Source: Lachnospiraceae bacterium (GTDB lineage Bacteria > Bacillota > Clostridia > Lachnospirales > Lachnospiraceae). From it: a stretch of 64,000 nt of DNA. A program made the position numbers and the translations under genes. The notes beneath the pieces are model-generated. The model ran no database searches. It was not told the origin of the DNA and saw only the letters and a list, made by a program, of their open reading frames with translations. Positions 16,096-25,161 of the stretch are shown here, piece by piece. Location of the stretch: contig JAETNQ010000005.1 in the NCBI GenBank assembly GCA_021772075.1, positions 37,249 through 101,248 on the forward strand. The letters run 5' to 3'. Each line of letters opens with the position of its first letter. Within the stretch, counting starts at the first letter, position 1.

Positions 16096-17205
16096 TTAAT
16101 TTTTTTTGTATTGTAATCCCACATTCAAAACAAATCCAATTCCGATATACAGGCTGACCAAAGAAGTTAGCCCATAACTGACGAACGGAAGCGTTACCCC
16201 TGTATTCGGCAGCAGACCAGTATTTACCCCAATATTTAAAAAGCCCTGGAAGCCGATCAGCCCCGCCATGCCTGCTGCGATAATGCTTCCTGCCAGATCT
16301 TTAGATCTTCGTGCGACCCGAAGGCATTCCAGCGTAATCAGAATAATCAGCACAATGACCGCGCAAGCACCGACAAAGCCAAATTCTTCCCCAATCACGG
16401 CAAAAATGAAGTCTGTCTGGGGTTCCGAAATAAAATTGCCATTTTTTACAGAACTGATCACATTGGTATCATACCCCTTCCCATATAACTGCCCGGAACC
16501 GATCGCCATCATGGAATTGAGCTGCTGGTAAGCCTCTGCAGTCGAATATTTTTCCGGATAAAGCCATGCGAAAATTCGGGTTTGCTGGTAGGGTTTGATC
16601 AGCGTCTGGCCTGGCTGGATAACGATACTGAAAATGATGACCGCAGCCGGAACAGTAACCGCCAGTATTCCTGTTACCAGTTTCCAGCTGATGCCGCCCA
16701 CGAACATAATGACACAGAAGATAACCGCTATGACAATAGTCGTTGAAAGGTTCGGCTGCCGGTAAACAAGAATAAGGGACGGCAAAACAAATAAACAGCA
16801 TAAAGCGATGTTGATAAAGGAGTTCAAATTCTCCTTATGTTTCATTATAAACTGTGCATAAAAGAGAATCAATAAAATTTTAGCAGTTTCTGAGGGCTGG
16901 AATTGAATCCCGAATAAAACGATCCACCGTTGGGCGCCGTTTACTGTGACTCCAAGGGAAGTCTGTACCAGAAGCAGGAGGGCAATATTGGCAATATAAA
17001 AGAGCCAATACAACTTGATCAGTACAGAATAGTCAAAAAAAGAGATCACAACCATCAGGAAAAATCCGAAAATAAATCCCGTGATCTGTGTTTTTTGCAA
17101 AGATTCGTCGGCGCTTCCCACAGCAAAGATACCAATAATGGTAAGAGCTGTTACCAATATCACCAATTTGAAATCAAAATCCCGTATTCTGTACTGTTTT
17201 ATCAT
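16096..17205 (-). CDS. rodA: RodA-type peptidoglycan polymerase (SEDS protein)
   Basis: A 369-residue SEDS protein with about ten membrane helices. The family motif near the C-terminus reads LPFVSYGLTSL; SEDS proteins commonly have GGSS/GLTS variants at this point. It polymerises glycan strands from lipid II with a class B PBP partner. Given the PBP2 gene four genes upstream, that partner is probably the product of 19027-21891. It starts 10 bp after minE. FtsW or SpoVE are alternatives, but length and context favour RodA. Confidence 0.9.
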   Translation of the reverse strand: MIKQYRIRDFDFKLVILVTALTIIGIFAVGSADESLQKTQITGFIFGFFLMVVISFFDYSVLIKLYWLFYIANIALLLLVQTSLGVTVNGAQRWIVLFGIQFQPSETAKILLILFYAQFIMKHKENLNSFINIALCCLFVLPSLILVYRQPNLSTTIVIAVIFCVIMFVGGISWKLVTGILAVTVPAAVIIFSIVIQPGQTLIKPYQQTRIFAWLYPEKYSTAEAYQQLNSMMAIGSGQLYGKGYDTNVISSVKNGNFISEPQTDFIFAVIGEEFGFVGACAVIVLIILITLECLRVARRSKDLAGSIIAAGMAGLIGFQGFLNIGVNTGLLPNTGVTLPFVSYGLTSLVSLYIGIGFVLNVGLQYKKN

Positions 17206-17215
17206 GATTGCACCT

Positions 17216-17479
17216 CTATTTATTTAAGTCAAGGATAGGAATGCTTGCGTAAAGGGACGGTGTTTTTCCCCTGCCTTTGATCCCTGTTTTTGTAATTTGT
17301 ATTTCCATGCTTTGTGCATCGATTTTCATATATTTGGAAATGACTTTCGCAATATCTGTTTTTATCATTTCCATCATTTCCGGGGAACAGTTTACCCTGT
17401 CGGATATAAGCAGGATCTTCAGCCTGTCTTTTGCAATTTCCCGGGAGCTTTTTTTCCTAAATATTCTTGCGAATTCCAT
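17216..17479 (-). CDS. minE: cell division topological specificity factor MinE
   Basis: An 87-residue MinE. The N-terminal amphipathic/anti-MinCD region is followed by the short dimerisation domain ending in a GKTPSLYASIPIL-like strand. MinE stimulates MinD ATPase and drives oscillation or positioning of MinCD away from mid-cell. It is 12 bp after minD. Presence of MinE rather than DivIVA-only control is common in Clostridia. Confidence 0.93.
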   Translation of the reverse strand: MEFARIFRKKSSREIAKDRLKILLISDRVNCSPEMMEMIKTDIAKVISKYMKIDAQSMEIQITKTGIKGRGKTPSLYASIPILDLNK

Positions 17480-17491
17480 GCCGAGACCTCC

Positions 17492-18283
17492 TTAATTTTT
17501 ATGAAATATGCCGGTTACTCTTGTCCAGAAAGATATCGTTTTTTCAAAATCGATAAAAGGTATCTCCTTTCCAAGCACGCGCTCACAGATGTTCTGGTAG
17601 GCTCTGCCCGCCATAGTGCCGTTTCCAACAAGCGGTTCTCCTTGGTTTGTTGCAATAACAACGTTTTCATCATCCGGTACGATGCCGATCAATGGAATGG
17701 CTAAGATATCCACCACATCGGAAGCTGTCATCATCTCTCCGCGTTTTACCATATCATAGCGGAGCCTGTTGATGATAAGGTCGATTTTTTTGAACTCCTT
17801 TGCTTCTAAAAGCCCGATGATCCTGTCCGCGTCGCGGATTGCGGATACTTCGGGGGTTGTTACTACCAATGCCCGGTCCGCTCCGGCGATGGCATTTTGG
17901 AATCCTTGTTCTATGCCTGCCGGACAATCCAGGATAATGTAATCAAACTGTTCTTTCAACTGCTGGATCATTTTTACCATTTGCTGCGGGCTGACTGCCG
18001 ATTTGTCCTTTGTCTGTGCGGAAGGCATCAAATAAAGGCTTGGATGGCGTTTGTCTTTGATCAGCGCTTGTTTTACCCGGCATTTTCCTTCGATGACATC
18101 GACCAAATTATAGACGATGCGGTTTTCCAGGCCCATGACGACATCCAGGTTGCGCAGTCCGATATCCGTATCGATCAGAACTACTTTCCTTCCCATTGCT
18201 GCCAGCCCTGTACCTACGTTTGCGGATGTGGTGGTCTTTCCTACCCCGCCTTTTCCTGATGTGACGACGATTACTTCACTCAT
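17492..18283 (-). CDS. minD: septum site-determining ATPase MinD
   Basis: A 263-residue MinD. The deviant Walker A GKGGVGKTT is at the N-terminus (residues 10-18 of the chosen start), followed by the LIDTDIGLRNLD switch, DCPAGI, and a C-terminal amphipathic membrane-targeting tail. The ATG at 18283 follows GGAGGAGCAG and gives the family N-terminus MSEVIVVTSG. The frame could extend five codons further. MinD carries MinC to the membrane and blocks FtsZ assembly near poles. It is 28 bp after minC and 12 bp before minE. Confidence 0.95.
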   Translation of the reverse strand: MSEVIVVTSGKGGVGKTTTSANVGTGLAAMGRKVVLIDTDIGLRNLDVVMGLENRIVYNLVDVIEGKCRVKQALIKDKRHPSLYLMPSAQTKDKSAVSPQQMVKMIQQLKEQFDYIILDCPAGIEQGFQNAIAGADRALVVTTPEVSAIRDADRIIGLLEAKEFKKIDLIINRLRYDMVKRGEMMTASDVVDILAIPLIGIVPDDENVVIATNQGEPLVGNGTMAGRAYQNICERVLGKEIPFIDFEKTISFWTRVTGIFHKN

Positions 18284-18311
18284 AATCTGCTCCTCCATAT
18301 GAATTCTAAGT

Positions 18312-18989
18312 TTATAAAGGCAAGTCGCTTAATAATTCTTTGGTAATAGGTTCCATCACAACTTTGTTATCTTTTATGTATGCAATTTTCGGCTGTACTT
18401 TTGGCCGGATCGACCATTTTATCTGTTTGCCTGTTTTATATTTGAAATCACCGATCTGTAATCTTTCCGGTGCCATTTCAAGCGCTGCTATAAAATGCCC
18501 TTCGCTGCCGTTCCCGCCGGCGTATGCTTTTCCAAAAAGTCCGCCCAATACGACAATATCTTTCGTAGATACGATGGCGCTTCCCGGGTATACATCGCCA
18601 AGAATGACAATGCTCGACTCCGTTTCCAGTATCTGTCCGTTTTTTAATGTGCCTCTGTAAAAATGGCCGTCGTTATCCTCCTCCTTGTTCCTGTATTCCA
18701 ACTGCTGTATGGCTTTTAAATAGTTTTGGTTCTTTTCTTCATCCCTTCCGATCAGGCATACGATATGCAGATCTGAATTTTCGCATATGGCGTTTAAGAC
18801 AATCCTTTCCTCTTCATCGGAAAGCTTCCGCCCTTCTAAAGAAATGGCCATTTTTGCGTTTTTAAAAAAATTCCGGGATTCCCTGAATTTGAAAATAACC
18901 TCTTCTAAAAGCTCAGGAAACGGTATACTTTCATTTAAGTATACGGAAATTCCGTTCTGAAAACTTTTAATGATTACTGCATTTTTCAT
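18312..18989 (-). CDS. minC: septum site-determining protein MinC
   Basis: A 225-residue MinC. An N-terminal FtsZ-interacting domain begins MKNAVIIKSF. The C-terminal right-handed beta-helix contains the repeated hydrophobic/Gly turns seen in VILGDVYPGSAI and VVLGGLFGKAYAGG, which bind MinD. The open frame reaches 19100 and would overlap pbp2. The ATG at 18989 is preferred because AAGGAG lies 12 bp upstream and the N-terminus then matches the family. MinC inhibits FtsZ polymerisation. Confidence 0.92.
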   Translation of the reverse strand: MKNAVIIKSFQNGISVYLNESIPFPELLEEVIFKFRESRNFFKNAKMAISLEGRKLSDEEERIVLNAICENSDLHIVCLIGRDEEKNQNYLKAIQQLEYRNKEEDNDGHFYRGTLKNGQILETESSIVILGDVYPGSAIVSTKDIVVLGGLFGKAYAGGNGSEGHFIAALEMAPERLQIGDFKYKTGKQIKWSIRPKVQPKIAYIKDNKVVMEPITKELLSDLPL

Positions 18990-19026
18990 ATCAAAAACAT
19001 GCTCCTTCCCTGTCCGCGCCAGGCGG

Positions 19027-21891
19027 TTAGTCTGCATTAAGGCTTCCTCCGGTAAGCGCCTCCGCCTTTCCGGCAATTTCATCTTCATCGGCCAAATCAT
19101 AGTAATATTTTATGACATCTTTGGCAATCTGGGCGGCGTAATCGGAGGTATAGCCGTTGGCCACTCTTACTGCCATGGCTATTTCAGGACTTTCATAAGG
19201 CGCGTAGCAGACAAAGACGGCATGGTTAGGTCTGCTTCTGCTTTCCTGGGCGGTACCCGTTTTCCCGGCTACGTTTACGCTCAGATCGCTGTAATACGCC
19301 TTGCCTTCGATGACTCTCCGCATGCCTGTATGGATCGCATCCCAATAAGTGCTGTCCATATCAATGACATTGCGCACTTCCGCTTTATAGTCGTTGATCA
19401 GTTCGTCATTATGGTCGGTCAGCTTGTCCAATAATGTTAAATTATAACATATTCCGCTGTTGGCAACCGTTGTAATGTATCGCGCAAGTCCGGCTGTCGT
19501 AAAGTTATTAGTACCCTGCCCGATGGCGGAACGCACGGGGTCGATATCCGAGATCTGGGGAGCGGATTCCTCGATCTCTACGCCGGACGGTTCGGTCAGC
19601 CCGTACATGTCCGCATATTTTTCCAGTTTTTGAAGTCCCACGTCCGTCATATACCGTTCTCCGACAGTTCCCAGCCGGTAACCGACTTCATAAAAAAGAA
19701 TATTGCAGGAATGCTGGATGGCGCCCGTAATATTAAGAGAACCATGGCCGGAACGGTTCCAGCAATGGGGCGGCTGCTGTTCGATTTTATCGAAAGTCCC
19801 CGTGCAGTTTACAGACGTGGAAAGATCCATCACTCCTTCCATCAGCGCCGCTGTCGCCGATACCATTTTAAAAGTGGAACCGGGCGCTGTTTTCTGGTAG
19901 GTGGCGTAATTAATCATCGGTGTGGATAAATCATTGCGGAGAGAAGCAAAATATTCAGCATCCACTCCATTTGCCATACGGTTATTGTCGTATCCGGGAT
20001 AAGAAACGAGAGCCAGGACTTCTCCAGTATTGACATCCGTTAATACGAGGGAAGCGGAATGAGGATCCAATGCCAGCTGCGCCGGCGTAATATCCAGATT
20101 CCTTATTCTGTCCATCATAAATTCATAAGGCGAGATAAGACCGCTGGCAAACCGCGCTTCTTCTTCCTCATCAATATTTATAATAGACTGTTCCAGTAAG
20201 ATCAGGCAAACCTGTCTTCCGGTTATGGCATTATCCCGTATCATATATTTGTATATTTTTTTATTGAATCCGGTATTATTATCAATATTTTCAAATATAT
20301 AGTCCAAAAGATGGTGATAAACTTCCTCCGAATCGGAATACTGGCTGTTCAGTTCCAGCTTGGTGACATCGATCCAGTTTTGGGAAATGACATAATTCAA
20401 ATATTCGTGGAGACTGATGACTTCGTCATTGGTCCATGCCGTATAAGTGGCATCCGAAGTATCCACCTCGCTTTCCAGAATGATCGCGTTGCTGTACAGC
20501 ATGGACGTGATAAAGCTCTCATACACCTGGTAGTCCACAGGCAATTCATTATAAGGTGTTTTTTTGTTGGTCAGTTCCTCCCTCAAACCAGCCAATACTT
20601 CTTGTTTCCGTTCCAGGAATCCGGCGTATACTGCCTGCTCATTCTCCCCTGCGGTCGTTTCCTCAAAGTGGGCGGTATCTATGACGTTGTTGTCGAACAG
20701 GGCGAAATAAACGTCGTCGATCGGGATAAGGATATCCCCTGAATTCTCCCCAGGCGTAAATTCTTTGATATTGCGGATCTTAGTAAGCAGTATGCTGGCT
20801 ACCTTTGCTTCCAGTATGTTGTATACTGCTTCCTGCAGGTCTTTATCGATGGTAAGATAAATATGGTTTCCGGCAACAGGCTCTATCCGGTTGCTGGTTT
20901 CGATCACTTTTCCTACATTATCCACAACCACGTCTTCCGAACCCTTGGTTCCTTGGAGTTCGGATTCCATGGAATATTCGATTCCTGATTTGCCGACCGT
21001 ATCGTTCAGGTCATATTTGGGATCCTGTTCCTTTAAAACCGCCAGTTCTTCCTGTGAGATTTTGCCGGTATATCCGATGATTTGGGAGAAATAGACGCTG
21101 TCCACGTACCGGCGCACCGTATCTTCCGCTACGGAAACGCCTTCCAGATTATCACAGTTTTCCATGACTACGGCCACGGTTTCCTCGCTCACGTTATATG
21201 CCACTGTTGTAGCAATGTATTTTTGGAAGCTGTTGGCATTCATGGCATAGCGGACGGCCAAAATCTTCAGTACTTCTTCTTTTGTATACCCCATGCAGGG
21301 AACAAAAGATTTTCTGTCTTCAGGATCTGTATATTCTCCAATGCCGAAGCGGTCGCTGGAACACAGGTCATAAACGACTTCCTCTGCTGTTTTTGTCGCG
21401 TATTTATAGCCTTTTTCCATCATTTCGTCGATGGTGGCAAAACCATAAACATCTGCCAGGAAACGGTTCAGCTGCCGGTCTTCCACAGCAAATGCGTAAT
21501 GTCCGTCATGATCAAGGATGATATTGAAATCATTTACACTGCTGTCGCCGTTTTTTTCGATCATTTGGATCAGACGGTAAATGGTATCGTTCAGATTGGC
21601 ATTTTTGTTCCTGCCGGATTCATAGACATCTTCGATCGTTACATTGTAGGCCAGTTCATTATAGGCGAGGAGATTGCCGTTGCGGTCATAAATATTTCCT
21701 CTCGTGCTCGCCAGGGAGCGTACTTTCGTCGTTTTTAACTGGAAATCGTTCAGGTAGTCTTCGCCCCGTATGATCTGCAGATCAAAAACACGGTAGATCA
21801 TGAGCGCTCCAAGGGCGACAAAAAAAACAGTCAGAATGACCAGACGGATATTTACCATATTTAAAAAATTTTCTTTGAAATGTTTAAACAA
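19027..21891 (-). CDS. mrdA: penicillin-binding protein 2 (class B transpeptidase) with large insertion
   Basis: A class B PBP of ~954 residues if started at TTG 21891, which has AAAGGAG 11 bp upstream; GTG 21903 is an alternative. The frame to 21987 is too long. A membrane helix (about 15-35) is followed by the pedestal domain with RGNIYDRNG, then the transpeptidase domain with STFK (Ser704-Lys707 in the long frame), SCN (760-762) and KTGT. PBP2 cross-links wall with RodA during elongation. About 245 residues between the LTIDKDLQ block and the LVLTDVNTGEVLA strand have no counterpart in E. coli or Bacillus PBP2. It overlaps mreD by 8 bp. Confidence 0.93.
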   Translation of the reverse strand: MFKHFKENFLNMVNIRLVILTVFFVALGALMIYRVFDLQIIRGEDYLNDFQLKTTKVRSLASTRGNIYDRNGNLLAYNELAYNVTIEDVYESGRNKNANLNDTIYRLIQMIEKNGDSSVNDFNIILDHDGHYAFAVEDRQLNRFLADVYGFATIDEMMEKGYKYATKTAEEVVYDLCSSDRFGIGEYTDPEDRKSFVPCMGYTKEEVLKILAVRYAMNANSFQKYIATTVAYNVSEETVAVVMENCDNLEGVSVAEDTVRRYVDSVYFSQIIGYTGKISQEELAVLKEQDPKYDLNDTVGKSGIEYSMESELQGTKGSEDVVVDNVGKVIETSNRIEPVAGNHIYLTIDKDLQEAVYNILEAKVASILLTKIRNIKEFTPGENSGDILIPIDDVYFALFDNNVIDTAHFEETTAGENEQAVYAGFLERKQEVLAGLREELTNKKTPYNELPVDYQVYESFITSMLYSNAIILESEVDTSDATYTAWTNDEVISLHEYLNYVISQNWIDVTKLELNSQYSDSEEVYHHLLDYIFENIDNNTGFNKKIYKYMIRDNAITGRQVCLILLEQSIINIDEEEEARFASGLISPYEFMMDRIRNLDITPAQLALDPHSASLVLTDVNTGEVLALVSYPGYDNNRMANGVDAEYFASLRNDLSTPMINYATYQKTAPGSTFKMVSATAALMEGVMDLSTSVNCTGTFDKIEQQPPHCWNRSGHGSLNITGAIQHSCNILFYEVGYRLGTVGERYMTDVGLQKLEKYADMYGLTEPSGVEIEESAPQISDIDPVRSAIGQGTNNFTTAGLARYITTVANSGICYNLTLLDKLTDHNDELINDYKAEVRNVIDMDSTYWDAIHTGMRRVIEGKAYYSDLSVNVAGKTGTAQESRSRPNHAVFVCYAPYESPEIAMAVRVANGYTSDYAAQIAKDVIKYYYDLADEDEIAGKAEALTGGSLNAD

Positions 21892-22399
21892 ATTTTTTCG
21901 CACTCCTTTGTTCTCTGTCCTCCAGCCGCTGGTTGATCCATAGTATAATCGGATAAAGAAAAATGGTAATAAATGTGGTATAAACAATTTCCGGCAGGAT
22001 AATGTGGATAAAATAGTAACTGAAATGAAATCTTGTCCGCATCAGGAACAATAAGATATAACAGGTCACGCCATAAAACAGGTCGCTGATAATAATGAGC
22101 GCCATGGGCAGCTTGATATCTTCCGGATAAAAAATACGGTTGAATTTGCCATTGGTATATCCTATATACATATAAAGCAAAGCGTAAAAACCGAGGACTT
22201 CGCCAAAAAAAATGTCAATGAAAAGGCCGCTGAAAAAACCAATCAGCAAGCCGCTTTTTTCCCCTCTCATAAAGCCGAAGGACGCCGTCAGAACCAGCAT
22301 CAGGTTCGGCACGATATTTCCAAATGCAAGCGTATGGAATACGGTACATTGTAATAGAAAACAAACAAAAATCAACAGTCCGACAACAAGCTTTCTCAT
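21884..22399 (-). CDS. mreD: rod shape-determining protein MreD
   Basis: A 171-residue small polytopic membrane protein with five to six hydrophobic segments, the standard MreD length and layout. ATG 22399 is taken; a TTG one codon earlier is possible. It works with MreBC in the elongasome. It lies 29 bp after mreC and overlaps the start of pbp2. Sequence motifs are weak in this family, so the call rests on size, topology and position. Confidence 0.9.
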   Translation of the reverse strand: MRKLVVGLLIFVCFLLQCTVFHTLAFGNIVPNLMLVLTASFGFMRGEKSGLLIGFFSGLFIDIFFGEVLGFYALLYMYIGYTNGKFNRIFYPEDIKLPMALIIISDLFYGVTCYILLFLMRTRFHFSYYFIHIILPEIVYTTFITIFLYPIILWINQRLEDREQRSAKKFV

Positions 22400-22428
22400 C
22401 AAATTGATCTCATCCTTCCTGCTCCGTT

Positions 22429-23298
22429 TTATTCTTCCATCGATTGTTTCAACTGGGTAATGACGAGAACTTCTTCCAGATGTTCAAAGTCTACCGCAGG
22501 CGTGAGCTGGCCTGATTTGGTAATATTGTTAGCATCCACGTTTAATACATTAATATAACCGATCAGAATATTGGGCAGATATTTATCGCTGATATTGGAA
22601 GTGACGATTTTATCTCCTTCCACTACTTTGTCCGCGCTGTCCACCAGCTTTTCAAATTTAATAACGCCGCTTCCATAAAGCTCCAGATCCCCGGAAACGA
22701 CCAGATGGTCGGAGGTGGCAAGGACTTTCCCGCTGACATTGGAATGGTCGGCAATAATGGAAGTCACTTTGGCCCAGTTGGGTCCCACATCGACAATACG
22801 CCCTACGAGGCCGCTTCCGGCGATCACGTTCATATCAACGGCAATCCCGTCTTCTTCTCCCTTATCGATGACAAAGGAATGAAACCAGTTTCCTGCATCC
22901 TTTGCGATGATTCTGGCTCCTATTTTTTCATAGCCCTCGTATTGGGAATCCAATTGGTATAGTTCCCGTAAAGTTGTCAGTTCATAGCGCTCCTGCTGCA
23001 AAATAGTATTTTCAATGGTGAGGTCGTCAATCTGCGCTTTCAGGGATTCATTTTCCGAAAGCAGGGAACGTATCTGCACCAATTCTTCCGAACGACGGGA
23101 AAGCCATCCTCCGACGGAGCTGATTCCTTTTTCAAAAGGAATGACCACATACCCGACCGCAGTGTTGAGAGCGCCGCTGAATATATTTGTATTGAATGTG
23201 AGGATGATCGCACCCGCACAAAGAATTGTTAAAATAAAAAGGAGATATTTACTTGGTAATGTAAACTTCTCTCCTTTTCTTTTTACTATTGGACTCAT
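22429..23298 (-). CDS. mreC: rod shape-determining protein MreC
   Basis: A 289-residue MreC. A membrane helix lies at about 18-38. A coiled coil (about 65-105, heptads around ENESLKAQIDDLTIENTIL) follows, then the double beta-barrel external domain with VDMNVIAGSGLVGRI. It links MreB/MreD to PBP2 outside the membrane. The ATG overlaps the TGA of mreB (ATGA), so the two are coupled. Confidence 0.94.
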   Translation of the reverse strand: MSPIVKRKGEKFTLPSKYLLFILTILCAGAIILTFNTNIFSGALNTAVGYVVIPFEKGISSVGGWLSRRSEELVQIRSLLSENESLKAQIDDLTIENTILQQERYELTTLRELYQLDSQYEGYEKIGARIIAKDAGNWFHSFVIDKGEEDGIAVDMNVIAGSGLVGRIVDVGPNWAKVTSIIADHSNVSGKVLATSDHLVVSGDLELYGSGVIKFEKLVDSADKVVEGDKIVTSNISDKYLPNILIGYINVLNVDANNITKSGQLTPAVDFEHLEEVLVITQLKQSMEE

Positions 23299-24305
23299 TT
23301 ACCCATTCCTTCAACCGAATATGCTACCGATTTATAGTTCTCTTCCCGAATTACTTTGGCAAGCCCTAGAGCTACGCTGCTCATCGGGTTTTCTGAAAGC
23401 TGGACCTTCAGCCCCGTTCCGCTGCTTAAAAGCTCTGCCAGATGGTTTACCTGGGATGCGCCGCCGGTAAGATAAAGACCATGGCGGTAGATATCAGCTG
23501 CCAATTCAGGCGGAGTCCTCTCCAGGATTACCTTTACATTATCGATGATGGTATTAAAATGTTCCGTCAAGGACTCGTCCACAAGGGGCGTCGGAATTTC
23601 TCTTTCCACCGGAAGGCCGGTGACAATATCCCTTCCGTATACAATGGCGGATTTTCCCGCTTTTTCCAAATCCTTCAATGATATTTTTACATTTTCCGCC
23701 GTTTTTCCGCCGATAATCAAGCTGAATTCCCGGCGTATCGCAGCACGGATAGCATCGTCAAATTTCTGTCCGCCCACTTTGATCAACCGGCTTAAGACAA
23801 TGCCGCCCAAAGACAGAATGGATATTTCCGTTGTGTCATATCCTACGTTGACGACAAGCACTCCTTGGGAGTTTTTCACGTCAATGTCCATGCCGAGGCC
23901 GTCTGCAACCGCTTTTTCCACAATCATCACTTTTTTCGCTTTAATATTGGCATCGCTTACCAGATCGTAAAAAGCTCTTCTTTCCACATCGGTGACATCG
24001 GTAGGGACTGCGATATAATAATCCGCAGGTTTTATATTATTCTTGCATATATTGCCGATGAAATACCGGATCAATGTTTCCATATGCTTGATATCCGCGA
24101 TTACCCCATTGCTGAGAGGGTAAGAAATATGGATATATCCCGGCGCTTTTTCATACATTTCAAAGGCGGAATTGCCATAAGCGAACAAAGTATCTTTGTT
24201 TTCAATGGCAATCATATTTTTTTCGATCATTACGGAATCTTCGTTCCTGCTGTAAATTTTGATATTGCTTGTTCCTAAATCAATACCGAATGAATTGTTT
24301 CCCAA
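23295..24305 (-). CDS. mreB: cell-shape actin homologue MreB
   Basis: A 336-residue bacterial actin. The phosphate-1 loop FGIDLGTSNIKIY replaces the usual DLGTAN with DLGTSN. Other actin-fold blocks (VNVGYDTTEISILSLGGIV and YLTGGASQVNHL) are present. It forms membrane-bound filaments that orient wall synthesis. The start is TTG, preceded by AAAGGGG with suitable spacing. It lies 16 bp downstream of radC. The sequence is fairly diverged, so it may be the MreB or the Mbl/MreBH branch. Confidence 0.92.
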   Translation of the reverse strand: MGNNSFGIDLGTSNIKIYSRNEDSVMIEKNMIAIENKDTLFAYGNSAFEMYEKAPGYIHISYPLSNGVIADIKHMETLIRYFIGNICKNNIKPADYYIAVPTDVTDVERRAFYDLVSDANIKAKKVMIVEKAVADGLGMDIDVKNSQGVLVVNVGYDTTEISILSLGGIVLSRLIKVGGQKFDDAIRAAIRREFSLIIGGKTAENVKISLKDLEKAGKSAIVYGRDIVTGLPVEREIPTPLVDESLTEHFNTIIDNVKVILERTPPELAADIYRHGLYLTGGASQVNHLAELLSSGTGLKVQLSENPMSSVALGLAKVIREENYKSVAYSVEGMGK

Positions 24306-24321
24306 ATCGATAAACCCCTTT

Positions 24322-25011
24322 CTATAGTAACCCGGCTTCTTTGAAGCTCATATATCTGTTATCTCCAATAATGATATGATCTATAAGCGGAATATCTATC
24401 ATTCTGCCGATCTCCTGTATTTCCTCTGTCACCAGCATGTCCTGTTTGCTGGGGGCTGGATCGCCGCTCGGATGGTTATGCAAAAGAATAATGTGTACCG
24501 CTTCTTTTTTTAACGCCGCAATAAATACCTCCCTTGGAGAAAGAAGAGAGGCGCTGACCGTGCCGACGGATAATACCTCTTCCCCTATCAGCCGTTCTTT
24601 CTGGTCCAGTAAAAGAAGGAGGACTCTTTCCTTTTTTTCGCGGCGCAGCTTTTCCATGTAATATTTTGCTACGGAAGAAGGATTCAGAAACTGCAGTTCT
24701 TTTTTGGCAGCCGCCATTGCCATCCGCATGGATAGTTCGGCGAGGCATTTTAATTTTACCGCCTTAACTTTTCCGATTCCCTTGATTTCCATCAATTCCT
24801 GTATGGTAACATAGTACAGACCGCCCAGTCCATGCTCTTTTACGGAAGGCAGGGATAAGATTTCCTGCCCTATTTCCACCGGCTTGTGTTCTTTCGTTCC
24901 TGTCCGTATAATAATGGCCAGAAGCTCCGCTTCCGTCAATACATGAGAACCCAAGCGCATAAATTTTTCATAAGGCATATCATTTTCTGCCTTATAAATA
25001 TCTTCTTTCAT
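24322..25011 (-). CDS. radC: RadC/JAB-domain DNA repair-associated protein
   Basis: A 229-residue RadC. The N-terminal helix-hairpin-helix part contains LMEIKGIGKVKAVKLK. The C-terminal MPN+/JAB metalloprotease-like domain carries HNHPSGDPAPSKQD, with the His-x-His and Asp zinc ligands. The ATG at 25011 is chosen over 25077 on family length. The biochemical role of RadC is unsettled despite its name. It commonly precedes mreB in bacteria, as here, and heads the shape/division train. Confidence 0.92.
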   Translation of the reverse strand: MKEDIYKAENDMPYEKFMRLGSHVLTEAELLAIIIRTGTKEHKPVEIGQEILSLPSVKEHGLGGLYYVTIQELMEIKGIGKVKAVKLKCLAELSMRMAMAAAKKELQFLNPSSVAKYYMEKLRREKKERVLLLLLDQKERLIGEEVLSVGTVSASLLSPREVFIAALKKEAVHIILLHNHPSGDPAPSKQDMLVTEEIQEIGRMIDIPLIDHIIIGDNRYMSFKEAGLL

Positions 25012-25105
25012 GTTCCGCCCTTTCCCGCTTGTTTCTCCGGGCAGGAAAAGGATTCTATCAGACGCAATGAATTGCATAACTATTATTCATATTATCACAC
25101 ATTAC

Positions 25106-25123
25106 ATTTTATGTACATAAAAT
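25106..25123. promoter_or_regulatory. 18-bp perfect palindrome upstream of radC-mre-min train
   Basis: ATTTTATGTACATAAAAT is its own reverse complement. It sits about 95 bp upstream of radC. A weak -10-like GATAAT lies on the minus strand about 18 bp beyond a TTATGT inside the palindrome. This fits an operator overlapping the promoter of the whole gene train. No T-run is present, so it is not a terminator. Confidence 0.5.
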
Positions 25124-25161
25124 TTCATTAATTTTTTCCAAACTTTTCTTGTAAAACAGAT

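Noticed and set aside
21082..21738. 218-residue plus-strand frame opposite pbp2
   Set aside because: Antisense shadow of a long conserved gene; no start signals or family match.
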